Below, piece after piece: positions 8,525 through 17,217 of a stretch of 64,000 bases of DNA; within the stretch, counting starts at the first letter, position 1, and each line of letters begins with the position of its first letter. The notes under the pieces are model-generated. The model worked only from the letters and a program-made list of their open reading frames with translations, was not told the DNA's origin and did not search any database. Made by a program: the position numbers and the translations under genes. The DNA is from Flavobacterium hibernum (GTDB lineage: Bacteria; Bacteroidota; Bacteroidia; Flavobacteriales; Flavobacteriaceae), in assembly GCF_000832125.1 (NCBI RefSeq), contig NZ_JPRK01000027.1, forward strand, positions 124,001 through 188,000, read 5' to 3'.

Positions 8525-10623
8525 TGAGCATTCAAAATATCAATGTTGCCCTTATCGGAAATCCAAATACCGGAAAAACTTCAGTTTTCAATCAGCTTAC
8601 GGGTTTAAATCAACAAGTTGGAAATTACCCTGGAATTACGGTTGAGAAAAAAATCGGGTTTTGTAAGCTCCCTAACAATATAAAAGCTAACATTCTGGAT
8701 TTACCAGGAACTTATAGTCTGAACGCCAGTTCTATGGACGAAAGTGTGGTAATCGAGCTTTTGTTAAACAAAAATGACAAATTATATCCTGATGTAGCGG
8801 TGGTGGTTACAGATGTTGAAAATCTGAAACGAAATTTACTGATTTACACTCAAATAAAAGACCTTGAAATTCCAACGATTCTTGTTATCAACATGTCTGA
8901 TCGTATGGAAAGTAAAGGAATTACTTTAGACATTCCTTATCTTGAAGAGAAACTAAAAACCAAAATTGCTTTGGTGAGTTCTCGAAAGGGTTTCGGAATT
9001 GAACAATTAAAAGAGCTTATTGTTTCATACAAAACTATTCCGCACGAGCCTTGCTTAAATGCTTCGGTGATTGATGAAAAGTATTTTATGAAATTACAAC
9101 ATGCTTTTCCCAATCAATTATTGTATAAATTATGGTTGGTGATTACGCAAGATGTAAATTTTTCGAATTTAGATCGAAATGAAATCAGAAGTACTTTTAC
9201 CAAATCACATTCAGAATTAAAGCGTTTACAACAAAAAGAAACGATCAAAAGATATCAGTTTATAAATGATGTTTTAAAAGAAGGTTTAAAAGTTGATACG
9301 ACTGTAGCTACAGATTTCAGAGCTAAATTAGATCGCGTTTTAACTCACAAGGTTTGGGGATATGTGATTTTCTTAGCGATTTTATTTTTAATTTTCCAAT
9401 CGATTTTTAGTTGGTCAACTATTCCGATGGATTTCATCGACAGCACTTTTGCTTCTTTAAGTACCTGGGTTGCTAAGGAACTACCAAGTGGAATTCTAAC
9501 GGATTTACTTTCGCAGGGAATTGTACCCGGAATTGGTGGTGTCATTATATTTATTCCGCAAATTGCCTTTTTGTTTTTGTTTATTTCTATTCTTGAAGAA
9601 AGTGGCTACATGAGTCGTGTGGTCTTTTTGATGGACAAAATCATGCGTAAGTTTGGTCTTTCCGGAAAAAGTGTTGTCCCTCTAATTTCAGGAACTGCTT
9701 GTGCAATTCCGGCGATTATGGCGACAAGAAATATCGAAAACTGGAAAGAACGCCTTATTACGATCTTGGTAACGCCTTTCACAACTTGTTCTGCAAGATT
9801 GCCTGTTTATACTATTATAATTTCGTTAGTTATACCAAATGAGCGAATTTTTGGAATCCTTAATATGCAAGGATTAGCGCTGATGCTGTTGTATTTACTA
9901 GGTTTTGTAACAGCAATTCTTTCAGCTTATATCTTAAACAAAATATTAAAAATAAGTGCTAAAACGTATTTCGTAGTCGAAATGCCAAGTTATAAATTAC
10001 CTCTTTTCAAAAATGTTGGGATCAATGTGGTTGAAAAAACAAAAGCTTTTGTTGTTGGTGCGGGTAAAATCATCCTGGCAATATCTGTAATTTTATGGTT
10101 TTTGGCTTCGTACGGACCTGGAAAGGATTTTAATGAGGCTGAATCTATCGTGAAGGAAAGATTTGTTGACACGCCTCTTGATGAAGTTCAATTTGAAAAT
10201 GAAGTGGCTTCACAAAAATTAGAGAATTCTTATATCGGACTTATGGGTAGGGCTATTGAACCTGTTATTTCTCCTTTGGGTTATGATTGGAAAATTGGAA
10301 TTGCATTAATTAGTTCATTTGCTGCACGTGAAGTTTTCGTTGGAACACTTGCCACTATTTATAGTGTTGGAGATACTGATAACGAGTCTACTATAAAAAG
10401 TAAAATGCAGGAAGAAATAAACCCGCAAACAGGTGAGAAGATCTTTAATTTTGCTTCGGGAATTTCTTTACTGTTGTTTTATGCTTTTGCGATGCAATGT
10501 GCCAGTACTTTGGCTATTACTAAAAAAGAAACTAACTCTTGGAAATGGCCTGCTATGCAACTCATTTTAATGAGTGGATTAGCTTATTTTGTAGCGCTAT
10601 TAGCGTATCAACTTTTAAAATAA
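8524..10623 (+). CDS. feoB: Ferrous iron transport protein B
   Basis: Inner-membrane ferrous iron permease with an N-terminal cytoplasmic G domain. The P-loop GNPNTGKTS is at residues 12-20, the G3 motif DLPG at 59-62 and the G4 motif as NMSD near residue 123. A helical spacer domain follows, then the membrane part with two Gate repeats (the first around SGTACAIPAIMATR, the second around SSFAAREVFVGTLATIYSVG). The length, 699 residues, is typical. It starts within the feoA stop codon and is followed six bases later by a 40-residue Cys-rich membrane protein, a three-gene feo operon. Both Gate cysteine positions (GTAC and MQCASTLA) are present. Confidence 0.97.
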   Translation: MSIQNINVALIGNPNTGKTSVFNQLTGLNQQVGNYPGITVEKKIGFCKLPNNIKANILDLPGTYSLNASSMDESVVIELLLNKNDKLYPDVAVVVTDVENLKRNLLIYTQIKDLEIPTILVINMSDRMESKGITLDIPYLEEKLKTKIALVSSRKGFGIEQLKELIVSYKTIPHEPCLNASVIDEKYFMKLQHAFPNQLLYKLWLVITQDVNFSNLDRNEIRSTFTKSHSELKRLQQKETIKRYQFINDVLKEGLKVDTTVATDFRAKLDRVLTHKVWGYVIFLAILFLIFQSIFSWSTIPMDFIDSTFASLSTWVAKELPSGILTDLLSQGIVPGIGGVIIFIPQIAFLFLFISILEESGYMSRVVFLMDKIMRKFGLSGKSVVPLISGTACAIPAIMATRNIENWKERLITILVTPFTTCSARLPVYTIIISLVIPNERIFGILNMQGLALMLLYLLGFVTAILSAYILNKILKISAKTYFVVEMPSYKLPLFKNVGINVVEKTKAFVVGAGKIILAISVILWFLASYGPGKDFNEAESIVKERFVDTPLDEVQFENEVASQKLENSYIGLMGRAIEPVISPLGYDWKIGIALISSFAAREVFVGTLATIYSVGDTDNESTIKSKMQEEINPQTGEKIFNFASGISLLLFYAFAMQCASTLAITKKETNSWKWPAMQLILMSGLAYFVALLAYQLLK

Positions 10624-10629
10624 ACAATC

Positions 10630-10752
10630 ATGTTACAAGAAATTATTGCTTTTGGAATATTACTTATCGCTGTTGGTTATTTGGTCAAAAAGTTCTTTTG
10701 GAAATCTAAAAAGAAAAAAGACTGTGGCGATGGTAATTGTGGGTGTTCTTAA
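10630..10752 (+). CDS. FeoB-associated Cys-rich small membrane protein
   Basis: A 40-codon ORF starting six bases after the feoB stop. Residues 1-20 (MLQEIIAFGILLIAVGYLVK) form one transmembrane helix; a basic stretch KKFFWKSKKKK follows, then the tail DCGDGNCGCS with three cysteines. This is the layout of the FeoB-associated Cys-rich membrane proteins found after feoB in many genomes, and it is a functional counterpart in position to FeoC. The Cys tail, predicted cytoplasmic from the positive-inside rule, could bind iron or an Fe-S cluster; that role is inferred. It is easily missed because of its size. Confidence 0.85.
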   Translation: MLQEIIAFGILLIAVGYLVKKFFWKSKKKKDCGDGNCGCS

Positions 10753-10756
10753 GGAA

Positions 10757-10843
10757 AGGTTCAAAGTTGCAGAGGTTCATAGGGACAAAGGTTTGAAAGG
10801 CTTGGACTGCGCTCAGCTTGACATTCTAATTTACACGAACTAA
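10757..10843. repeat. Probable decayed intergenic repeat
   Basis: A non-coding stretch with words such as gttcaaagttgcagaggttc and a central ctgcgctcagcttgacat. The style differs from the flanking genes and resembles intergenic repeat debris. No palindrome longer than a few bases is seen, and no protein is supported in it. Confidence 0.3.
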
Positions 10844-10862
10844 AATAAATATAAACACATAA

Positions 10863-10894
10863 AAAAATGGCTTCAAAATTTGAAGCCATTTTTA
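10863..10894. terminator. Bidirectional terminator between the feo operon and the HD gene
   Basis: AAAATGGCTTCAAA pairs with TTTGAAGCCATTTT in an almost gapless hairpin flanked by A and T tracts; it serves both convergent units. Confidence 0.9.
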
Positions 10895-10925
10895 TTTACT
10901 GAAAACTGAGACTGAGACTGAAAAC

Positions 10926-11579
10926 TTATTTCTCTCCTTCCCACTCTGCGTAAAACTGCGCTAGAAAAACTTCCATGAATCGGTGTCTTTCTGCCGCAAT
11001 TTGTTTTCCGGTTTCGGTATTCATTTTATCTTTTAGGAGTAATAGCTTTTCGTAAAAATGATTTATCGTTGGAGCATTATTCTTTTTGTATTCTTCTTTG
11101 CTCATATTGGTTATTGGTGCAATTTCCGGGTCATGTAAGGTTCTATTTTTAAAACCTCCGTAGTTAAACGCTCTTGCTACTCCAATCGCTCCAATTGCAT
11201 CTAAACGATCCGCGTCTTGAACGATATCCAATTCTACAGACTTGAACTTCTTTTCAAAATTTCCGCCTTTATATGAGATGTTTTCGATGATATTTACAAC
11301 ATGCTGAATAATATCTTCTGAAACCTTTTCAGATTCTAAAAATAAACGTGCTGTTTTTGGCCCAATTGTTTCGTCTCCGTTATGAAATTTACTATCGGCA
11401 ATATCATGAAGCAAAGCACCTAACTCTACAACTGTTAAATCGCAATTTGTTCCTTTTGCAATTAAAAGTGCGTTTTTATACACTCGCTCAATATGAAACC
11501 AATCGTGTCCACCTTCGGCGTCGCTAAGTTTTTCTTTTACAAAAGTGATTGTTTTGTTTATTAAATCAGAATTATTCAT
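10926..11579 (-). CDS. HD-domain phosphohydrolase
   Basis: Metal-dependent phosphohydrolase of the HD superfamily, probably cytoplasmic. The motifs are visible: the first His in GGHDWFHIERV, the HD pair in LGALLHDIADSKFH, a later His in IIQHVVNII and the Asp in QDADRLDAIGAIGVARAF. Its ordering matches the YedJ-like group of small HD proteins, whose substrates are poorly known (nucleotides are suggested). Length is 217 residues from the ATG at 11579; an in-frame ATG 13 codons upstream adds a poorly conserved MCHPQHKKIPTTT tail and is less likely. It stands alone between terminators. Confidence 0.85.
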   Translation of the reverse strand: MNNSDLINKTITFVKEKLSDAEGGHDWFHIERVYKNALLIAKGTNCDLTVVELGALLHDIADSKFHNGDETIGPKTARLFLESEKVSEDIIQHVVNIIENISYKGGNFEKKFKSVELDIVQDADRLDAIGAIGVARAFNYGGFKNRTLHDPEIAPITNMSKEEYKKNNAPTINHFYEKLLLLKDKMNTETGKQIAAERHRFMEVFLAQFYAEWEGEK

Positions 11580-11692
11580 AGTTGTGGTTGGTATTTTCTT
11601 GTGTTGAGGATGGCACAAAGATTTAACGAGTTAAACGGGTTTACATAGATTATTTTTTAATTTCTGTTTCTGAAATCTTTATTGAATAAAAA

Positions 11693-11733
11693 ATGTTGAT
11701 TGTCAAAGCTTTAAATACCTCAACAATCAACAA
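11693..11733 (-). terminator. Terminator of the desaturase gene
   Basis: GTTGATTGT at 11695-11703 and ACAATCAAC at 11723-11731 form a 9-bp stem with a 19-base loop; on the minus strand it is followed by a T tract (from the A tract at 11688-11693). Confidence 0.6.
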
Positions 11734-11797
11734 TATGTTTTCAATGCTAAATATCAATTGCAATTACAATATCAATCTAAAATCAGAAATCTGCAAT

Positions 11798-12790
11798 TTA
11801 CAATCTAGCTGGCTCAACCCATTTAAAGATGTGTGATTCTTGAGGAATAACCATTCTCTCAGAGATTCTTGCCATACGAGCCGGTAATTTCATTAAGTAA
11901 TCACGTGCTTTTTCAGCTTCATCTGTTAAATTAGAAATTTTATCAATTTCCCATTTATCGATTAATTTTTGCATGATATCAACATAATCGTTTGCTGTAT
12001 AAACTCCGATACGTTGTGCAGAATCTGAAAATTGTTCAAATGCTGAACTTATTTTTTGACCAGATTCTCTCAAGAAATGAGCTGGCATAACGATTTTTTG
12101 TTTCATCATGTATTGAAACGCCAACATCATTTCGCTTGGGTCAACTGCAAAAATACGTGTAACAAATTCGCTATATGCATGGTGATGACGCATTTCGTCA
12201 CCCGCAATCATTTTACACATTTTAGACAATTTATTATCACCAAATTTCTTAGCCATTTGAGCTACTCTATTGTGCGATACATACGTTGCTAATTCCTGGA
12301 AACTCGTGTATACAAAGTTTTTGTATGGGTCAGATCCAGTTCCAATATCAAAACCGTCGTTGATTAAATGCTGTGTTGTCATTTCGATTTCACGCATATT
12401 AACACGACCAGACAAATACAAGTATTTATTTAAAAGATCACCATGACGGTTTTCTTCTCCAGTCCATTGCCTGATCCATTTTGACCAGCCATTACCACCA
12501 TTTTCTATTTGGTTTATACCTTCTACATCCATCAACCAAGATTCGTAAGTTGGTAAAGCTTCTTCGGTAATTGTATCACCAACAAGCGTAACCCAGAAAT
12601 CATATGGTAATTCTTTAGCAATTTCACGTAATTCTCTAACCTCCTCAAAGAAGTTATCTCCTTCAGAATTAGGCAGAAAATCTGACGGCTGCCAAATTTT
12701 TTCTACTGGAATTAAATACTGTTCAACGAAGCTATCCACGTTTTTTTCTAAAAACTGCATTACTTCTAATCTAATGTTTTTTATAGACAT
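11798..12790 (-). CDS. Acyl-[acyl-carrier-protein] desaturase (soluble di-iron)
   Basis: Soluble ferritin-like di-iron enzyme that inserts a cis double bond into acyl-ACP, setting membrane fatty acid unsaturation. The two iron-binding helix pairs are complete: Glu83, then EENRH at 112-116 (Glu113, His116), Glu166, and DEMRH at 198-202 (Glu199, His202). The length of 330 residues is in the normal range for bacterial stearoyl-ACP desaturase-like proteins, and there is no signal peptide. The next gene leftward is far, but upstream on the same strand lies a PlsC-like acyltransferase 52 bp away, so desaturation and phospholipid acylation may be co-transcribed. Confidence 0.93.
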   Translation of the reverse strand: MSIKNIRLEVMQFLEKNVDSFVEQYLIPVEKIWQPSDFLPNSEGDNFFEEVRELREIAKELPYDFWVTLVGDTITEEALPTYESWLMDVEGINQIENGGNGWSKWIRQWTGEENRHGDLLNKYLYLSGRVNMREIEMTTQHLINDGFDIGTGSDPYKNFVYTSFQELATYVSHNRVAQMAKKFGDNKLSKMCKMIAGDEMRHHHAYSEFVTRIFAVDPSEMMLAFQYMMKQKIVMPAHFLRESGQKISSAFEQFSDSAQRIGVYTANDYVDIMQKLIDKWEIDKISNLTDEAEKARDYLMKLPARMARISERMVIPQESHIFKWVEPARL

Positions 12791-12842
12791 TACTTATTTA
12801 AGATTGGGATTTAAGTTTTAGTTCTTCACTAAAAACAAAAAT

Positions 12843-13583
12843 CTATTTATACTCGTTTACTCCTTCTACAACTGCTTTCTCCGTCATTTCCATCAAATCT
12901 GCAAAATTATAGTCTTTTACTGCCATAGCTTTATGAACGGTAAAGGTAAGGCGATTTCCTAAACCAACCGGAAAAAAACCATATCTTACCATTTTCCATG
13001 AATTATTGATACTCACTGGTACTACATATGCTGATGGTGCGTATTTACATAAGATCTTTAAACCATTTTGAGCAAATTCTTTAGGTTTTCCAGTTTTACT
13101 TCTTGTTCCTTCAGGAAAAATTACAGCAGATCTTGTGTTTTTTTCAATATATTCAGACAAGCCTTTGATTGTTGGTATAGCCTGTTTTGGATCTTTACGG
13201 TCAATTAGCACTGAACCTCCGTGACGTAAATTGTATGACACACTCGGAATTCCGCTACCTAACTCTTTCTTACTTACAAATTTACAATGAAAACGTCTAA
13301 AGTACCAAATCATTGCAATGATATCGTACATACTTTGGTGATTTGACACAAAAATAATTGGAACTCCTGTTGGAATGGTTTCTCTATTTTCGATTTTATA
13401 TGTTGTTCCTACCAAGTTTGTACACTTTAGCAGGAAAAAATTCAAATAATCAACACTTTTTTTATGAGCCTGATAACCAAAAACATTTAGGCAAATCCAT
13501 TGTATTGGATGAAATACTAGCAAACACAAGCTAAAAACTAGATAGTATATTACTGATATTGGATAGGAAATTATTTTTTGCAT
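12843..13583 (-). CDS. 1-acyl-sn-glycerol-3-phosphate acyltransferase (PlsC-like)
   Basis: Membrane-associated acyltransferase that transfers a fatty acid to the sn-2 position of lysophosphatidic acid. Motif I reads NHQSMYD (the NHxxxxD catalytic pair); the later motif IFPEGTRSKTGKP is the substrate-binding FPEGTRS. A hydrophobic segment covers residues 9-29. The ATG at 13583 is chosen because a -7 element (TACTTTTG, 13602-13609 on the minus strand) lies upstream of it, whereas the more distal in-frame ATG at 13646 lies upstream of that element. It is divergent from rnpA. A second PlsC-like gene is found at 51432-52178, so the two may differ in acyl or lipid substrate. Confidence 0.9.
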   Translation of the reverse strand: MQKIISYPISVIYYLVFSLCLLVFHPIQWICLNVFGYQAHKKSVDYLNFFLLKCTNLVGTTYKIENRETIPTGVPIIFVSNHQSMYDIIAMIWYFRRFHCKFVSKKELGSGIPSVSYNLRHGGSVLIDRKDPKQAIPTIKGLSEYIEKNTRSAVIFPEGTRSKTGKPKEFAQNGLKILCKYAPSAYVVPVSINNSWKMVRYGFFPVGLGNRLTFTVHKAMAVKDYNFADLMEMTEKAVVEGVNEYK

Positions 13584-13601
13584 GCTTAAAAAATTAATGC
13601 C

Positions 13602-13609
13602 CAAAAGTA
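13602..13609 (-). promoter_or_regulatory. -7 element of the acyltransferase gene
   Basis: Reads TACTTTTG on the minus strand (TAnnTTTG), 18 bases before the ATG at 13583. It helps decide that start. Confidence 0.5.
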
Positions 13610-13669
13610 ATAAATAAATTTTTAGCCGTATAAAAATCGAAAACAATAACTGTTTTTATGGTTTAATTG

Positions 13670-13677
13670 TACCTTTG
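13670..13677 (+). promoter_or_regulatory. -7 element of rnpA
   Basis: TACCTTTG matches TAnnTTTG, 31 bases before the rnpA start. No convincing -33 TTG is seen at the usual distance. Confidence 0.5.
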
Positions 13678-13708
13678 TCCTAAAATTTGCAAATTTTTTC
13701 TGAATTAA

Positions 13709-14113
13709 ATGAACTTTACTTACCCTAAAAATGAACGCCTAAAGAGCAAAACCACAATTGGTTTACTGTTTTCTGAAGGGAAATCGGCATCTAAATATCC
13801 GTTGCGTTTGGTTTACCGTCAAGCGGAAGAAAATTCAGAAGAAAAAATTAAAATTGGCGTTTCGGTATCTAAAAAATACTTTAAGAGAGCGGTTGATCGC
13901 AATTATTTCAAACGCGTTTTGCGTGAAACCTATCGTTTGAACAAACATTTGCTTTTAGACAATATTCCACACCCCTATTCTTTGATGTTTTTTTACCAAA
14001 GCAAAGACAGATTATCTTACGAAGAAATCAATACCAAAACGATTCAATTGTTCGAGAAATTCTTATCTCAAGTGAATAAAATTGATGATTCTGAAAATAA
14101 AACAGAAGCATAA
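13709..14113 (+). CDS. rnpA: Ribonuclease P protein component
   Basis: Protein subunit of RNase P, which matures the 5' ends of tRNAs together with the catalytic RNA. At 134 residues it opens with FTYPKNERLKSKTTIGLLF, holds the basic RNA-binding helix RAVDRNYFKRVLRETYRLNK (the RNR-type signature) and the preceding strand KIGVSVSKKYF. It is not next to rpmH or dnaA as in many bacteria; here a DUF4349 lipoprotein and an S41 protease follow on the same strand, an arrangement I also associate with flavobacteria. Confidence 0.95.
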   Translation: MNFTYPKNERLKSKTTIGLLFSEGKSASKYPLRLVYRQAEENSEEKIKIGVSVSKKYFKRAVDRNYFKRVLRETYRLNKHLLLDNIPHPYSLMFFYQSKDRLSYEEINTKTIQLFEKFLSQVNKIDDSENKTEA

Positions 14114-14194
14114 ATCTCCAAAAACAAGTTTGTCAATCAAATTATACGAAAAATTATAAAAAAATTGTAGTTTTAGATTTAATTTGAAATAATT

Positions 14195-14998
14195 ATGAAA
14201 TATATTTTCTTTTTATTCTTTACTGCTTTCACTTTTTCGGGTTGTAGTAAGCATGCTGAAAATGAACCTGTTTATGACACGGCTATTTCGGCAGTAACAC
14301 TTTCAGCACCAAGTCAGCCAAACGAAGATAAAAACATTATTATTCCTCAAAAAATAATCCGAGAAGCTTATCTTAAGTTTGAAACAGATGACCTGGAAGA
14401 AACTTTTAATCAAATTCAAAATGCGATTAAAGCCAACAAAGGAAATATACAAAATGATTCTCAACAAAAAAGTTCCAAAAATATAAGTCGAAATATTGTG
14501 GTTCGAATTCCAAGTCAGAATTTTGATTCTTTCTTGCAATCAATCTCAAAAGGGGTTTCTTATTTTGATCAAAAAGACATTTCTTCGGCAAATGTTACCG
14601 AACAATATATTGACTTGACTTCAAGATTAAGTACAAAACAAAAGCTTGAAGCGCGTTATATAGAAATATTACAAAAAGCCACGAAAGTAAGTGAGATTCT
14701 AGAGATCGAGAAACAAATTTCGGCCATTCGGGAAGAAATCGAAGCAAAACAAGGTCAGCTTAAATACTTGGAAAGCCGTGTTGCCGAAAGTACTGTTACA
14801 ATCGAATTTTATAAAACCATAGCTCAAAAAGAAGGTGTAAAAACATCTTATGGCTCAAAAATCTGGAGTTCAATTGAATCGGGATTTTATAGTCTTTCGG
14901 GATTTTTACTCTGGACTCTTAGCGTTTGGCCATTTATTATAATATTTTGCGTACTCGCCTATTTTATTAGAAAAAGATTTAAAAGAAAAAAAATATAA
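14195..14998 (+). CDS. DUF4349 domain lipoprotein
   Basis: Envelope lipoprotein of unknown role. The signal ends in a lipobox FSGC (Cys17). The DUF4349 domain follows: an AYLKFETDDLEETFNQIQNA strand-helix, VVRIPSQNFDSFLQSIS, then a long coiled-coil hairpin (about residues 150-205, with LEIEKQISAIREEIEAKQG), and a closing strand ESTVTIEFYKTI. A C-terminal transmembrane helix (about 232-257) ends in a basic tail RKRFKRKK. The combination of a lipid anchor and a C-terminal membrane helix is normal for this family. The stop is two bases before the next gene, an S41 protease, so the two are co-transcribed. Confidence 0.85.
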   Translation: MKYIFFLFFTAFTFSGCSKHAENEPVYDTAISAVTLSAPSQPNEDKNIIIPQKIIREAYLKFETDDLEETFNQIQNAIKANKGNIQNDSQQKSSKNISRNIVVRIPSQNFDSFLQSISKGVSYFDQKDISSANVTEQYIDLTSRLSTKQKLEARYIEILQKATKVSEILEIEKQISAIREEIEAKQGQLKYLESRVAESTVTIEFYKTIAQKEGVKTSYGSKIWSSIESGFYSLSGFLLWTLSVWPFIIIFCVLAYFIRKRFKRKKI

Positions 14999-15000
14999 TC

Positions 15001-16638
15001 ATGTATCCTTATTTCAAAAAGAAATTTATCATACCAACTGTTGCGGCAGGATTTTTATTTATTGGAACCAGTTTCAAAGACGACTTTTTTGAGATTGCCA
15101 AGCAAATAGAAATTTTTACGACTTTGTTTAAAGCTGTTAATACAAATTATGTCGACGAAACTAATCCGGGTGATTTAATGGACAAAGCCATTAAGAGTAT
15201 GTTGGGAAGTTTAGATCCTTATACGGTTTACTTTAACGAACAAGATGTTGTTAATTTCAAAATCAATAATACGGGCGAATATACCGGAATTGGTGCTTTG
15301 ATCTCGAGAAAAAAAGATCGTTTAATTGTTCGTGAGCCTTATAAAAATTATCCTGCAGATAAAGCGGGATTAAAAGCGGGAGATGAAATTATTCAAATTG
15401 GTGATGTTATGATTGCCGATTTTAAAGATGACGCTTCGCAATTATTAAAAGGGACAAAAAACACTAAGATCACTATAAAATATGTTCGTCAGGGTAAAAC
15501 TTTTACAACGGATTTGATTTTAGATGAAGTCGATATTAAATCGGTTCCTTTTTACGGAAAAATTGATGACAAAACGGGTTATATTGTTCTTGCTCACTTT
15601 AGCAGAAAGGCTGCCATCGAGGTAAAAGATGCTCTTGAAAAATTAAAAGCGGATGGAGCAAAACAAATTGTGCTTGATTTAAGAGGAAATCCGGGTGGCT
15701 TACTTAACGAAGCTATTGATATTTGTAATTTGTTTGTTCCTAAAAATGAAGTTATTGTTACTACGAAATCCAGAATAGAAAAACATAATAATACTTATAA
15801 AACGAATAAAGAACCTGTTGATACTGAAATTCCTTTGGCAATTTTAGTAAACGGACGAAGCGCTTCTGCATCTGAAATTGTGTCTGGTGCTTTGCAGGAT
15901 TTAGATCGTGCGGTGATTTTAGGAAGTCGCAGTTTTGGAAAAGGTTTGGTTCAACGTTCTGTTGATTTAACTTATGGTACACAATTAAAAGTTACGATTT
16001 CGAGGTATTATACGCCTTCTGGTCGTTGTATTCAGGCTTTAGATTATGCTCACAAAGATAAAAATGGTGTTGCTCAAAAAACCGATGCTAAGAATTTTAA
16101 TGCTTTTAAAACCAGAAAAGGAAGAACTGTTTATGACGGTGGTGGTGTTTTACCAGACATTGAATTGGATGAAACTAAAATGAGTCCTATTACGACTGCT
16201 TTGATGAAAAACGATGGAATCTTTGATTATGCTACTACGTATTATTACAAAAATCCAAATTTAGGAGATAAAATTCCAACTATTACTGACGCTGATTATA
16301 CAAGTTTTAAGCAATACTTAAAAGCAAACAAAATTAGTTTTGATACTGAAACTGAAATTGCTTTAAGAAACACTTTGGCTGCTGCTAAAAATGAAAAAAT
16401 CGATGAAACGATTGCACCTGAATATCAACAATTATTGGCTGCGCTTGAAAAAAGTGAAAGCACTTTATTAGATAAAAATCAAAAAGAGATAAAAGGTCTG
16501 ATTCAGGAAGAATTGATTAAAAGGTATCAATATCAGGAAGGTTTATATCAATATTACCTTAAAAACAATTCAGAAATTAAGAAAGCTGTTAATGTTTTAA
16601 ATAATCAAACGGAGTACAAAACAATTTTAAAAATGTAG
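15001..16638 (+). CDS. S41 family C-terminal processing peptidase
   Basis: Periplasmic serine protease of the CtpA/Prc family, which trims proteins from the C-terminus or degrades damaged ones. An N-terminal signal/anchor (residues 1-25) is followed by a helical segment, a PDZ domain (about 85-175, with PADKAGLKAGDEIIQIGD), and the catalytic domain: Ser289 in SASASE and Lys314 in SFGKGLVQ, spaced 25 residues as in the family, with Gln318. The C-terminal 150 residues are helical and poorly characterised. The length of 545 residues is typical of the Bacteroidota form. It begins two bases after the DUF4349 gene and ends at a strong terminator. Confidence 0.94.
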   Translation: MYPYFKKKFIIPTVAAGFLFIGTSFKDDFFEIAKQIEIFTTLFKAVNTNYVDETNPGDLMDKAIKSMLGSLDPYTVYFNEQDVVNFKINNTGEYTGIGALISRKKDRLIVREPYKNYPADKAGLKAGDEIIQIGDVMIADFKDDASQLLKGTKNTKITIKYVRQGKTFTTDLILDEVDIKSVPFYGKIDDKTGYIVLAHFSRKAAIEVKDALEKLKADGAKQIVLDLRGNPGGLLNEAIDICNLFVPKNEVIVTTKSRIEKHNNTYKTNKEPVDTEIPLAILVNGRSASASEIVSGALQDLDRAVILGSRSFGKGLVQRSVDLTYGTQLKVTISRYYTPSGRCIQALDYAHKDKNGVAQKTDAKNFNAFKTRKGRTVYDGGGVLPDIELDETKMSPITTALMKNDGIFDYATTYYYKNPNLGDKIPTITDADYTSFKQYLKANKISFDTETEIALRNTLAAAKNEKIDETIAPEYQQLLAALEKSESTLLDKNQKEIKGLIQEELIKRYQYQEGLYQYYLKNNSEIKKAVNVLNNQTEYKTILKM

Positions 16639-16652
16639 TTCAAGTTTTAGTA

Positions 16653-16692
16653 TAAAAAAGGCTTTATTGATATTATCAATAAAGCCTTTTTT
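16653..16692. terminator. Bidirectional terminator after the S41 protease gene
   Basis: AAAAAAGGCTTTATTGATA is followed almost directly by its reverse complement ending in TTTTTT, a long near-perfect stem between convergent genes. Confidence 0.92.
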
Positions 16693-16746
16693 ATATTGCG
16701 CATTTAGCATTTGTATCTTACAATCTATAATTGAAATACTATTTTA

Positions 16747-17193
16747 TTATTCTCTAATCATCTCGATATGCGGAATATCATCTTCCAGATACATTTCGCT
16801 GGACTGAACAAATCCGTGGCTTTCGTAGAATTTCTTTAAATATAATTGAGCTCCAATTGTAATTGCGTCTTTATCAAAATTAGATTTTATGGCTACAATG
16901 GCTTCTCGCATTAAATCATGTCCCCATTTTCTGTCGCGATAATTTGCATCGACTACTACTCTCCCTATCGAAGCATTATCAAAACTAATTCCGGCATCGA
17001 ATAAACGAACATAAGCGACAATTTTATTATCATATTCACCAATTAGGTGTAATGCTTTCTTGTCTTTACCGTCAAGATCCAAATAAACGCAGTTTTGCTC
17101 TAATACAAAGATCTCACTTCTTAGTTTAAGCAAATCATATAACTGATGAACTGTTAGTGCCTCAAAAGGCTTTATTTTCCATTTTAATTCCAT
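16747..17193 (-). CDS. ElaA-like GNAT family N-acetyltransferase
   Basis: Small cytoplasmic GNAT enzyme of the ElaA group; substrate unknown. Family signs are LLKLRSEIFVLEQNCVYLDLDGKD near residues 22-45, the IVAYVRLF strand, IGRVVVDANYRDRKWGHDLM (the acetyl-CoA pyrophosphate loop, here RKWGHD in place of RGxGxG/A), and a late ...LKKFYESHGF. The length of 148 residues is normal. It ends 24 bases... upstream of it lies the DUF4837 gene on the same strand, with 24 bases between them, so it is probably the last gene of that unit. Confidence 0.88.
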   Translation of the reverse strand: MELKWKIKPFEALTVHQLYDLLKLRSEIFVLEQNCVYLDLDGKDKKALHLIGEYDNKIVAYVRLFDAGISFDNASIGRVVVDANYRDRKWGHDLMREAIVAIKSNFDKDAITIGAQLYLKKFYESHGFVQSSEMYLEDDIPHIEMIRE

Positions 17194-17217
17194 TCTACAA
17201 TATTCTATTCTTAAAAT

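Noticed and set aside
10646..10843. 65-codon frame after feoB
   Set aside because: It overlaps the 40-codon Cys-rich gene in another frame and runs into decayed repeat words.
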